In this document: positions 1 to 7,645 of the stretch, piece by piece
How the letters are laid out: each line of letters starts with the position of its first letter
Numbering within the stretch: the stretch's first letter is position 1
Source of the DNA: an uncultured Lachnospiraceae bacterium
Lineage (GTDB): Bacteria > Bacillota > Clostridia > Lachnospirales > Lachnospiraceae
Length of the DNA: 11,482 nucleotides
Assembly: GCA_934434905.1 (NCBI GenBank)
Contig: CAKSAI010000078.1
Location: 1 to 11,482 of the forward strand
Direction of reading: 5' to 3'
Translations under genes and position numbers: made by a program
Notes under the pieces: model-generated
What the model saw: the letters and a program-made list of their open reading frames with translations, nothing else
Told to the model about the DNA's origin: nothing
Database searches by the model: none

Positions 1-1037
1 GCAATATTTTGTCCAAAATCAACTACATACACATTTTCTTCCGGCTCCGCAATGGAAAGAGGCATCAATTCCGCCACTACTTCAATCACTTCTACATTCT
101 GCGGAACCAGTACACCTGACGGTGGTTCTGTGATGAGTGTTTCCTCCCATTCCTCCGGTTTCAGATCCTGAGCTTCGGGAATGCACCAGTCTGTTATTTC
201 GGCTCTCGCATCGTACACCTCACCTATATATAGAGAGCTACTTTTGAGCGGACCGTTTGCATAGGCTTTCCATCCGTCATTTTGCTGTGTGTATATCCAC
301 TCTTTCTCTCCATCCTTATATTCAATACTGATCTGTGCCAGAAAAATTTTGTCTTCTCCGCCGCCATCGGAAGTCATACCGTACCAGCCTGTCCCTAGCA
401 GTATACCAAGTACATTCTCACCCTGGCATAGATATGGCTGAATATCATACGCATTGTAGCAAACCCGTTTTCTGTAGTCCGTCCACGTTGGAGACAGTAT
501 ATCATTTCCTATTTTTTTCCCATTGATATACGATTCCTGATAACCAAGACCGCAGATATAAAGCCTGGCTCTGGCGATCTCCTTTCTAACCAAAAATTCT
601 TTTCTGACCAGCGGTGTCTGCCCTCCCAGATGACCTGGCCGCATCCACTTCGCATACCACAATTCTTCGTTAAGACCTGTACTAAAATATTCTTTATTGC
701 TTTCGAATTGATTCCCCTTATCATCTTCCAAAACCACTTGTGCTATGTAATCACAATCACTCTGAAAAGATAGACCCTCATAAATAACATTATCTGATTG
801 CTCTGAAATAATCCACCCAGAATCCCACAACATCTCTCCTTTTCTATCTTCCAAATGTAATCTGTATTTTTGCTGCTTTCCATCTTGCCCTTGACAATAC
901 CAGCTAAAAGATGGTGGTCCACACAATGCCTCCGGATAGCCGTTTCCAAATCCATTCAGAATACATTTACCGCTTTCTTTTCCTAACATCAATTCTAATT
1001 CCCCGTTCTCTATCCAAGTCTTCATCTTTATTTTCAT
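1..1037 (-). CDS. GH78 alpha-L-rhamnosidase, N-terminal 345 residues (runs off left edge)
   Basis: The frame is open from an ATG at 1037-1035 to the left edge, and the C-terminal catalytic part is missing. The family hydrolyses terminal alpha-L-rhamnose from plant glycosides and pectin fragments. Visible in order: an N-terminal beta-sandwich with LWDSGW near residue 86, then the rhamnosidase N domain, recognised by RARLYICGLGYQESYINGKK around residues 156-175, the SPTWTDYRKR segment and GENVLGILLGTGWYG around 206-220. VYVVDFGQNI, where the window ends, is the usual opening of the next rhamnosidase domain. There is no signal peptide (the protein starts MKIKMKTWIENG), so it should act in the cytoplasm on imported oligosaccharides. 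It begins 50 bp after the GH28-like gene. Its ribosome binding site is weak; a second ATG lies four codons in (1025-1023). Family assignment is strong; the exact substrate is unknown. Confidence 0.9.
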   Translation of the reverse strand, partial: MKIKMKTWIENGELELMLGKESGKCILNGFGNGYPEALCGPPSFSWYCQGQDGKQQKYRLHLEDRKGEMLWDSGWIISEQSDNVIYEGLSFQSDCDYIAQVVLEDDKGNQFESNKEYFSTGLNEELWYAKWMRPGHLGGQTPLVRKEFLVRKEIARARLYICGLGYQESYINGKKIGNDILSPTWTDYRKRVCYNAYDIQPYLCQGENVLGILLGTGWYGMTSDGGGEDKIFLAQISIEYKDGEKEWIYTQQNDGWKAYANGPLKSSSLYIGEVYDARAEITDWCIPEAQDLKPEEWEETLITEPPSGVLVPQNVEVIEVVAELMPLSIAEPEENVYVVDFGQNI

Positions 1038-1057
1038 TTCTCTTTTAATTCTCTATA

Positions 1058-1092
1058 GTCAACCGCTTTAATTAATATTCTAACCGGTTAAC
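1058..1092 (-). repeat. Imperfect inverted repeat between GH28-like and GH78 genes
   Basis: GTCAACCG at 1058-1065 pairs with CGGTTAAC at 1085-1092, giving an 8-bp stem with one mismatch in DNA (a G-U pair in the transcript) around a 19-nt loop. A flanking CTA/TAG can extend it past a 2-nt bulge. The right arm overlaps the stop codon of the GH28-like gene and lies inside a perfect 10-bp palindrome, TAACCGGTTA (1081-1090). No U-run follows in the direction of transcription, so it is not a standard terminator. It could be an mRNA processing or stability hairpin, or a protein-binding site. No function is shown. Confidence 0.4.
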
Positions 1093-2320
1093 TAGATTTT
1101 GTCAATATACTTTTTTCTTGAGAAGCCAGCGTCACCAACACTCCATCTGCACAGATATCATGTGTAACCAGTCGGTTCACGCTTCCTTTATTTACAAACA
1201 CATGCATTTCCTCCCCGGTGTAGTTCTCATTGATCACATGATCTATTACCAGATGATCAACTACCGTTCGGTTTCCGATATGAATCGTCTCAACCGGAAT
1301 GTTGTACTCTTTCCGATATACATCTGAGATTTTCATATTCTTTATTCTGGTATCATCCTGCAGCCAGATAAAGGGGTATATATAACTATTCGGCCAAGGA
1401 TAAATACCATCCCGCAAAGCCTTTGATGCATAAACATGATCTATGGAAATTGCGTCAAACGTTCCTGTTGTTTCACCGGGATAATACTTTGTGAGTCCTA
1501 TACAATACTGATAATAAGTGCCATAAACATTTGATATGTGTATGTTTTCAATATCATCATTCACTGTCAGCAATCGTACAGCACTGTGGCAATTTTCTGC
1601 AAAAAGTCCATCAATCTCAATATTTGTGATAGGGCCTCTGGAACCCTCATGCGCATTAACTGCAACAAGATCATCATAGCAGGCTCCTCTGAGATTTCGT
1701 ACAACCCCAAAATGGCAATTGCCATTCAGATGAATCCCATCCATATTGATCGCGCAAGGATTTCCAAGATTATAATCAAAGGTGATATCTTCCACCGAGA
1801 AATAAGATACCCTGTCAAGCGAAATCCCCCAGTGAACCGGATCCTTCAAGGTCATAGCGGAAAGCTTGATGTTCCTTACTGCGTAAAAAATCATGCCATC
1901 CCCCGTATACCCATACGGACCAAATCCTTCCGTCTGCTCTGGGTTCGGAAGCTGATTCTTGTTGTTAAAATTCCAGACGCCGCCGCTGATCTCAATATTT
2001 TCTGCGATCACATCCGGGGAATACTCGTTCACATAGTACCATAAATGCTGACACTGCTCGCTTAGATCAGCCGGCAGCCTTTGCGCATATTCTGAAACCA
2101 TTTGATTTCTTACCATCAGACAATTCGCTCCATCTGCAAGCTTTATCTCTGCATAACGCGGCAATACAAGTTTAAAATTAGATGGAAGTACCAATGTTTC
2201 GGAAATCAAATAGTTCCTTTGCGGCACAGGGAGCGAAACCTCACAGACACCGCTGTCAATCATCTCCTGTATGGCCGGATGATCATCGTGAATGCCATCA
2301 CCGTAGAGTATATGTCTCAC
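1088..2320 (-). CDS. GH28-like right-handed beta-helix protein (polygalacturonase-related glycosidase)
   Basis: 410 residues. The start YGDGIHDDHPAIQEMID matches the N-terminal GDGxxDDxxAIQ cap of pectate-lyase-fold proteins, and the rest shows beta-helix repeats such as IENIHISNVYG. GH28 landmarks are present in altered form: NMDG at 192-195 (usually NTDG), DD at 216-217 in YDDLVAVN (usually DDCIAI), H224 in HEGSRG (usually GHG) and R249 in VRLLT (usually RIKT). The acidic residues thought to be catalytic in GH28 are therefore kept. There is no signal peptide, so a cytoplasmic exo-type activity on imported oligosaccharides is likelier than secreted pectin digestion. The start is a GTG (2320-2318) with AGGAAAG 8 nt upstream; no better ATG is nearby. 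It lies 42 bp after the broken dehydrogenase and 50 bp before the GH78 gene. It may act on a galacturonic-acid-containing or other plant linkage; the substrate is unknown. Confidence 0.8.
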   Translation of the reverse strand: MRHILYGDGIHDDHPAIQEMIDSGVCEVSLPVPQRNYLISETLVLPSNFKLVLPRYAEIKLADGANCLMVRNQMVSEYAQRLPADLSEQCQHLWYYVNEYSPDVIAENIEISGGVWNFNNKNQLPNPEQTEGFGPYGYTGDGMIFYAVRNIKLSAMTLKDPVHWGISLDRVSYFSVEDITFDYNLGNPCAINMDGIHLNGNCHFGVVRNLRGACYDDLVAVNAHEGSRGPITNIEIDGLFAENCHSAVRLLTVNDDIENIHISNVYGTYYQYCIGLTKYYPGETTGTFDAISIDHVYASKALRDGIYPWPNSYIYPFIWLQDDTRIKNMKISDVYRKEYNIPVETIHIGNRTVVDHLVIDHVINENYTGEEMHVFVNKGSVNRLVTHDICADGVLVTLASQEKSILTKSS

Positions 2321-2344
2321 AACTTTTTCTTTCCTTTCTGTCTG

Positions 2345-2358
2345 TTCTATCTATAGAA
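2345..2358 (-). repeat. Short inverted repeat between dehydrogenase remnant and GH28-like gene
   Basis: TTCTAT and ATAGAA flank a 2-bp centre, giving a 14-bp inverted repeat in the 42-bp gap, 10 bp upstream (in the transcribed direction) of the Shine-Dalgarno of the GH28-like gene. A two-base loop makes an RNA hairpin unlikely unless inner pairs open, so a protein-binding site or chance are equally possible. It contains the CTATAG hexamer also seen in two other gaps of this operon. Confidence 0.3.
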
Positions 2359-2362
2359 AACA

Positions 2363-3348
2363 CTAATCATTTACTTCTATCAATATCTTAAAGGTCTTCT
2401 CCTTCTTCTTGTCCAGCATGTCCAAAACCTTCGGAACATCCTCCAGACTAAATCTATGGGAAATCATTCCGTCTGTCACAATTTTCCTCTTTCCCATAAG
2501 TTCCAGCATATCCGCATAATCGGCAGGTACATACATGGTCGTTCCAAACAATGACAATTCATGCTGTACAAAATCCGGCAATCTCGGAATGACATATCCA
2601 TTCTGCAGCACGCCGATTACCACCACACGAGAACCTCTCTTGGCTACTTCAAGGATATTATTCAGCACATGCCCCTTTTCTCCCACACAGTCATAGAATA
2701 CGTCAATCCTGTCTTCTATATCCTGAATGGACTGTGGTCCAACCTGGATCGTCTCTGTGGCTCCCAGCTTCTTTGCCAGTGCCAGCCTCTCTGCATCCAT
2801 ATCCGCAATATATACCTTCCCGGCACCCAGCGCAAAGCAACTCTGCATACAAAACACCCCGATCGGTCCGGCTGTATATTGCCGCGTTTTGCTCCATGGT
2901 ATGCCACACAGGCAGGCTCAACCATAGCGGCATCGTCCAGCGTCATGGTATCTGGAATCTTAACTGCCATTTCGGATGAGATGCAGAAATAATCACACAT
3001 TGCGCCATCTGCTTCAGCGCCCGTACAACGGAGTTCTTCGCAGAAATTATAGGTTTTTGTTTTGCAGGCACTGCATTTTCCGCATACAAGATGCGGGATC
3101 ACAGTTACCCTTTCCCCTATTCTTTCGGGACTGACATCCTCACCTACTGCCTCGATCACACCGGATATTTCATGACCCAATACCACCGGAAATGTTACAT
3201 ATGGATGGAGTCCACGATAGATTGTAGGATCAGAACCGCATATTCCGATTCTTTTTACCGCAATCCGAACTTCATCCCTCTTCGGCTGCGGAATCTCGCA
3301 TTCTACCTGGCTCATCTTAAACGGTTCCTCTAAAACTATTTTTCTCAT
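2363..3348 (-). pseudogene. Zinc-dependent alcohol/polyol dehydrogenase (MDR family), broken by a frameshifting deletion
   Basis: The gene is split between two frames. The N-terminal part runs from ATG 3348 in frame to Pro160 (about 2869) and then reads out of frame to a stop at 2716. It has catalytic-zinc ligands C37 (GICGSD), H59-E60 (GHE) and E144 (VEP), and structural-zinc cysteines 89, 92, 95 and 103. The C-terminal part is in another frame from GPIGVFCMQ (about 2868) to the stop at 2363, and carries the rest of the Rossmann domain (GAGKVYIADMD, then a C-terminal region typical of the family). About nine residues of the first Rossmann strand, ending in the GxG of GAGPIG, are missing. Both halves are otherwise clean, so the break looks recent. 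The intact protein would have been about 337 residues, normal for the threonine/sorbitol dehydrogenase group. It starts 20 bp after the isomerase gene with a good GAGAGGAAG ribosome binding site. The lost activity was probably NAD(P)-linked oxidation or reduction of a polyol or ketose. Confidence 0.85.
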
Positions 3349-3368
3349 AAATCTCTTCCTCTCAGCAA

Positions 3369-4790
3369 TTATTTTCCTCTCACCGCATGGATATCAAGAT
3401 ACTTGCAGAACATCTCCAATGCATCTGCCACCTTTGGGTCATGTATCAGAACTCCATGGTGAACGACTCCCGTTTCAATCATCTTATCTTCCCAGTCCTG
3501 GACATCGTTTACTTTTACCCAGCCATAGGTTCCGCGGCTCATAGGCGGAATGTCAATAACTTCCCCTGTACCATAGAAGAAACTGTACTGCCCCTGATAT
3601 TCTACCATTCTTCCGCAGGTCACCGGACCGTTCTTCAGTTTAAATTCAATCGCTCCGTGACAGGTCGGTCCCCAGATAGAAAGTCTTTCATTCTGTGTAA
3701 GAAGCTTCTGGCAGTTGGGATCACAGAGTGATGCCGCGGCATTTCCGCAGTGCCATGCAAGCCATACATTCTTCTCTGTTGGATGCAGATCTGTCCAGTC
3801 TATGAAGTCTGAGGGTGTCTGATTCAAGCCGCAGGCATTCATTGCAAGCATCGTCATTGCCCCCATAACATCAACTTCGCATGCTGTGATAAGCCCCTGA
3901 TCGTTCAACCGAGAGAAAGTAGAGCATGCTGCAATGTGATAGATCTTCTGCAGACTTTCCCAACAGCATACAGCCATTGCATCTGCATCATATTCCTTTG
4001 CAATCTGCTTTAACGCGAGCTCAAATCTTGCCTGATTGATCAGACTATCCGGCAACTCCTCCGTGATCACATCGGCATATCCTCTGATATCCTTTACCAC
4101 TTCCAACACTTCCGGAGCATCCGGTGCAATTGCGTCAACGTAAGAAAATGTGGTAGCCAGATCAATGGGAACAAGAACCTGATTAAACTTTCTCATCATA
4201 TCTTCTTCACTGTAAAATTGTGATTCAAACCCCGTTGGCCTTGTCCCAAGCTGTACGATTCTTGCTCCTTTAAAGCGTGAAATAGCTGCACAGGCGCGGA
4301 CAAACGTTTCAATCTTCTCTTTAAATACTTCATTTTCAGGATTCCCGGTAGGAATATGTACAAAACGGAATCCTCTCCTCTTGATAGCGGAGCAGGTCAT
4401 GAACTGTCCGCACCACGTATCGGTAGCTCTGTTTCCCTGTGGAGAATAAGGACCGCTCAGGGTGGCAAAGTGAAGAATTGGCATATCCTTACGCAGCCCT
4501 GACAGTAATGGACTAAGAGACGTTTCATGTCCAAAGTTCATATTACCGATAATAACGCCCTGCACATCCTCTTTTTGAAAAAGTGCAAGTGTCTTTCTTC
4601 CTTCTTCCGGTGTTCCCACGCATCCATATTCCGTAAGATCCTCCGAAGGAACCACCACTTCCAATCCGGGAATCTCATTCAGCACCTTTAAGCAGCGTTC
4701 CCTCATTTTTCCTGCCCATTTTCCGGTGTAGGCACTTCCGTCCCAGGATTCCCATGTAGATGGCACAAATCCGATTTTTGTTTTTAACAT
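3369..4790 (-). CDS. L-fucose/L-arabinose isomerase-family ketol isomerase
   Basis: 473 residues, the length of the short clostridial members of the L-fucose/L-arabinose isomerase superfamily (E. coli FucI is about 590). These cytoplasmic Mn-dependent enzymes interconvert an aldose and its ketose. Visible features: a nucleotide-fold-like N-terminal domain (IGFVPSTWESWDG, residues 6-18), the family signature FAT-SGPYSPQGNR near 108-121, probable metal ligands E278 (CCWES) and D307 (ACEVD, with E305), the WHCGN motif at 346-350, and a His-His pair at 444-445 near the C-terminus that fits the histidine ligand of FucI. The ATG at 4790 has AGGAG 9 nt upstream. The gene follows the aldolase after 66 bp, the largest gap in the operon, and sits with a sugar kinase, transketolase and aldolase, so it probably performs the first catabolic step. 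It is not a classical FucI, AraA or RhaA, and the sugar cannot be read from sequence. Confidence 0.82.
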   Translation of the reverse strand: MLKTKIGFVPSTWESWDGSAYTGKWAGKMRERCLKVLNEIPGLEVVVPSEDLTEYGCVGTPEEGRKTLALFQKEDVQGVIIGNMNFGHETSLSPLLSGLRKDMPILHFATLSGPYSPQGNRATDTWCGQFMTCSAIKRRGFRFVHIPTGNPENEVFKEKIETFVRACAAISRFKGARIVQLGTRPTGFESQFYSEEDMMRKFNQVLVPIDLATTFSYVDAIAPDAPEVLEVVKDIRGYADVITEELPDSLINQARFELALKQIAKEYDADAMAVCCWESLQKIYHIAACSTFSRLNDQGLITACEVDVMGAMTMLAMNACGLNQTPSDFIDWTDLHPTEKNVWLAWHCGNAAASLCDPNCQKLLTQNERLSIWGPTCHGAIEFKLKNGPVTCGRMVEYQGQYSFFYGTGEVIDIPPMSRGTYGWVKVNDVQDWEDKMIETGVVHHGVLIHDPKVADALEMFCKYLDIHAVRGK

Positions 4791-4819
4791 TTTTTAGTTC
4801 TCCTCTCTATGTGTTTCTC

Positions 4820-4835
4820 AGCATTTATTCATGCT
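4820..4835 (-). repeat. Small stem-loop in the aldolase-isomerase gap
   Basis: On the transcribed strand AGCAT, a 6-nt loop and ATGCT form a 5-bp stem, with a possible sixth G-U pair. It lies in the middle of the 66-bp gap, 15 bp ahead of the isomerase Shine-Dalgarno. No U-run follows, so it is not a terminator. It may help set the relative levels of the two flanking messages, or be chance in AT-rich DNA. Confidence 0.3.
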
Positions 4836-4856
4836 ATAGGGTATGATATTTATAAT

Positions 4857-5786
4857 CTAAATCTGCTTGCTTTTGCGCAGTTCTAAGATTACGGTTTCCA
4901 CAATTTTATCTACATCCGGCTGTATCTGCCTTCCTTTTCCCACGGATCCAAACAGCGAAAGCTTCTTGGTGACCTCCTGCCGTACTGCTTCTACTGCTGC
5001 CGGAATCAGATCAATAATTCCTTTATTCATATCAGAGAATTTTCTAAATTCTGCTTCCACTGCCGCTACATTAATATCGGTAAAAATATTCACCTTACTG
5101 ATACCTTCTCTGATAGCCTGTCTGAAATCATCGTCTGTCAAGCCGGAACCTCCGTGCAGAACCAGTGGTACATCTATCATCTTTGCGATCGTGCGAATTC
5201 TTTCAAAATCCAGCTTCGGAGGCAGTTTATATGCTCCATGTGCATTTCCGACAGCTATTGCAAGCGCATCCACACCTGTTTTTTCCACATAATCCTTCGC
5301 CATCTTCGGATCGGTAAAGAAGACAGACGGGTCTTTGCTGTAGGAACTGCCCTCTGCGGAGCCTTCGTTGTCTCCGACATGCCCCAGTTCGCCTTCAATG
5401 GTTGCTCCATATGCATGTGCAATATCTGCCATTTCTTTCACTTTTCTTACATTCTCATCATACGTGTCCGTGGAACAGTCATACATGATGGATGTAAATC
5501 CAAGTTCCAATGCTTTTATGCATGTCTCCTTCCGCAATCCATGATCCAAATGGACAACCACAGGAACATGCGCTTTTCTTGCCATAGGAAGCAAGTAGTA
5601 CGAAACCTCTTCCAACGGTCCATAGGGCAGGAGAACCTCTGCTGTTCCCACAATTACAGGCGACCCGCTCTGCTCTGCTGCTGCAAGAATTGCTCTTGCC
5701 AGTTCGAGATTCACTGCATTGAAAAGTCCCACCGCATATTTGCCTTTCTTTGCCGGATTTAACACCTCATTTAGATTAACTAACAT
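4857..5786 (-). CDS. Class II ketose-bisphosphate aldolase (FbaA/GatY-type)
   Basis: 309 residues covering a full zinc-dependent TIM-barrel aldolase. Relatives cleave fructose 1,6-bisphosphate or tagatose 1,6-bisphosphate to DHAP and glyceraldehyde 3-phosphate. Visible features: VGLFNAVNLE (19-28), the HLDHG motif at 79-83 with catalytic D81 and zinc ligand H82, MYDCS at 101-105, EGELGHVG at 131-138, zinc ligand H183 in VGNAHG, zinc ligand H211 in LHGGSG, and NIFTDIN at 233-239 (phosphate-binding region, usually NxxTD). The ATG at 5786 overlaps the end of the transketolase gene by 7 bp, with AGGAGG about 10 nt upstream inside that gene, so the two are probably translationally coupled. No 1-phosphofructokinase-type kinase is present. 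The substrate may therefore be a ketose phosphate made by the operon's FGGY kinase, or bisphosphate metabolism fed by the transketolase. Family assignment is secure, specificity is not. Confidence 0.9.
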   Translation of the reverse strand: MLVNLNEVLNPAKKGKYAVGLFNAVNLELARAILAAAEQSGSPVIVGTAEVLLPYGPLEEVSYYLLPMARKAHVPVVVHLDHGLRKETCIKALELGFTSIMYDCSTDTYDENVRKVKEMADIAHAYGATIEGELGHVGDNEGSAEGSSYSKDPSVFFTDPKMAKDYVEKTGVDALAIAVGNAHGAYKLPPKLDFERIRTIAKMIDVPLVLHGGSGLTDDDFRQAIREGISKVNIFTDINVAAVEAEFRKFSDMNKGIIDLIPAAVEAVRQEVTKKLSLFGSVGKGRQIQPDVDKIVETVILELRKSKQI

Positions 5787-7621
5787 TTCATCACTCCCTC
5801 CTGTTTTGTCTCACATAAGGCCTTGATTTCTTTTCTGGCGCTTTCTTCATCCAGCCCCTGCTCCTTATACAGATCATTCGGAGACATGGATGAGCCATAT
5901 TTACTTACACCCTTGCATAAAAGCCTACACTTCATATCGCTCTCACATAATATCCGGGCCACTCCATTTCCGACTCCTGTCTTCACGTTGTGATCCTCAT
6001 AAGTGATGATCAATCCTGTTTTTGCCGCCTGCAGGATCTGTTCAGCATCAAGATCAGCGGGTGTACTGACATTGAGAACACCTATTTTCAGACCGTCACT
6101 CTTTAAAACTTCCGCGATCCGCAACGCACGATGCACCATATTTCCGTAGGTCACGATCACTGCATCCCTTCCGTCGCGAAGCCATTGCGCCTTTCCATAT
6201 GCAAAATCCAACGGCGCCCCGTTCTCATAGGAAAGTATCGGCATTTTCGATCGTCCTGCAATAATAGCCACCGACTTTTCCACAGACATGGCATATCTTA
6301 CAGCGCAGTCAGCCTGATTGGCATCTGCAGGCACGATTATCTGAAAGCCAAAAAGGTTTGAGAGAAGACTCAGGTAGTCAATGCACTGATGTGTTTTTCC
6401 GTCCTCTCCTACATCTAACCCCGCATGGGTACAAAATAATTTTATCGGAGCTTTATTTATATCTGCCATCCTGATCTGGCTGTAAGTCTCTGCAATATTA
6501 AACATGGAAAAATCTGCGTGTACCGCTGCAATTCCACTTTTCGATATTGCTGCTGCGACGGTGGATGCATTATGCTCCGCTATTCCACATTCGATAAAAG
6601 AATCTGCTCTGTTTTTCTTAAACTCCGTAAGCTTCACAGAACCTTCCAGATCACAGTCAAGAGCAGCTATCGGGACATCGGGATTTTCGATTGCTATATC
6701 TCCCAACGCTTTCCCCATTGCACTTCTTATCTCCACCTTATCTCCGATTTGATAGGGCGTTGCCACCGAATATCTTATCTTTGGATACGGATATAGGCTG
6801 GTTTTCCGGCAGGTGACATGTTCCTTCCATTGTCCTTCTTCCTCCGCTGTCAGGGAAAACCTTTTCAGGCTCTTTTCCGACAGTTCACGGCTTATGGCAG
6901 TTCCATGATACCTGTAGTCATTTTCGATCTCCGGTATTCCCTTTCCCATGGTGGTTGATGCCAATATGCACACCGGGCCCTCTGCCGCATCTATGGCAGC
7001 GTACAATGATTCAAAGCTATGTCCATCCGCCGCCACAACATTCCAATCCGACATCTGATACTTTTTTCCCAGAGACTGTCTGCATATCTCACTCGTTGCT
7101 CCGCTGGCCTGCAATCCATTGCAATCCACCACCGCGATCAGATTATTGAGCTGATACTTTACAGCAAACTCCCTGGCTTCCTGTAACTGGCCTTTCTGCT
7201 GTTCTCCGTCTCCCATCACAACATAGATATTTCCAGGTTCCTTTTTCAGCTTCTTTGCCAGAGCAAATCCACATGCCACCGACAATCCTTGTCCAAGGCT
7301 GCCGCTGCACCATTCAACACCATTCACCTGAATGGATGGATGTCCTTCATAGGGCGTCTTCTTCCGAAAGGAAGCAACCGCCTCCTCCACATCGAAATAT
7401 CCCATATTTCCAAGAGCAGCGTAGACCGCAGCAGATGAATGTCCATGACTTATTACCAGTCTGTCCTGCTCCTCCATGATGTAACACAGCAACACATAGA
7501 TATCGATGGATGACATCGATCCGCCAATATGTCCAGAGCCAGCATTTTGAATCATCCGTACAATATCATATCTGCACTTTTTTGAAACAATTTTTAAATA
7601 TGCCGCATTCAGTTCTTTCAT
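5780..7621 (-). CDS. Transketolase, single-chain form, ThDP-dependent
   Basis: 613 residues, a little shorter than housekeeping transketolases (about 660). It has the look of the split N- and C-subunit transketolases joined in one chain. It should transfer a two-carbon ketol unit between sugar phosphates using thiamine diphosphate. Visible features: GHIGGS at 30-35 (GHPGG in many relatives), SHGHSSAAVYAAL at 58-70, GSLGQG at 107-112, the ThDP/metal motif GDGE at 137-140 ending at N168, YHG at 239-241, and the pyrimidine-domain catalytic glutamate E349 in ECGIAEHN. The C-terminal domain follows (YGNMVHRALR, then YEDH). The ATG at 7621 has GAGGT 6 nt upstream. It lies 24 bp after the DUF4432 gene and overlaps the aldolase start. 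A dedicated copy inside a sugar operon suggests a specialised donor such as a branched or unusual ketose phosphate. 1-Deoxyxylulose-5-phosphate synthase is less likely given the motif set. Confidence 0.9.
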   Translation of the reverse strand: MKELNAAYLKIVSKKCRYDIVRMIQNAGSGHIGGSMSSIDIYVLLCYIMEEQDRLVISHGHSSAAVYAALGNMGYFDVEEAVASFRKKTPYEGHPSIQVNGVEWCSGSLGQGLSVACGFALAKKLKKEPGNIYVVMGDGEQQKGQLQEAREFAVKYQLNNLIAVVDCNGLQASGATSEICRQSLGKKYQMSDWNVVAADGHSFESLYAAIDAAEGPVCILASTTMGKGIPEIENDYRYHGTAISRELSEKSLKRFSLTAEEEGQWKEHVTCRKTSLYPYPKIRYSVATPYQIGDKVEIRSAMGKALGDIAIENPDVPIAALDCDLEGSVKLTEFKKNRADSFIECGIAEHNASTVAAAISKSGIAAVHADFSMFNIAETYSQIRMADINKAPIKLFCTHAGLDVGEDGKTHQCIDYLSLLSNLFGFQIIVPADANQADCAVRYAMSVEKSVAIIAGRSKMPILSYENGAPLDFAYGKAQWLRDGRDAVIVTYGNMVHRALRIAEVLKSDGLKIGVLNVSTPADLDAEQILQAAKTGLIITYEDHNVKTGVGNGVARILCESDMKCRLLCKGVSKYGSSMSPNDLYKEQGLDEESARKEIKALCETKQEGVMKC

Positions 7622-7645
7622 ACACTTACCTCAATATCGGTGTCT

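Noticed and set aside
509..955. Two short minus-strand reading frames (509-724 and 743-955)
   Set aside because: They overlap, in other frames, the continuous GH78 reading frame that runs from 1037 to the left edge and carries clear family motifs; their own sequences have none.
2855..2880. Programmed ribosomal frameshift in the dehydrogenase
   Set aside because: There is no slippery heptamer at the junction, and a one-base slip could not restore the roughly nine missing residues of the Rossmann motif.
2703..2933. Third overlapping minus-strand frame at the dehydrogenase break
   Set aside because: It has no family similarity and simply bridges the region where the real gene changes frame.
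4791..4856. Internal promoter or terminator in the 66-bp gap
   Set aside because: The stem-loop has no U-run after it, and no -35 box lies at a sensible distance from the TATAGC and ATAAAT candidates.
3369..7621. Sulfoquinovose (sulfo-transketolase) pathway
   Set aside because: No sulfoquinovosidase or sulfo-sugar-specific genes are visible, and the glycosidases are of pectin/rhamnoside type.
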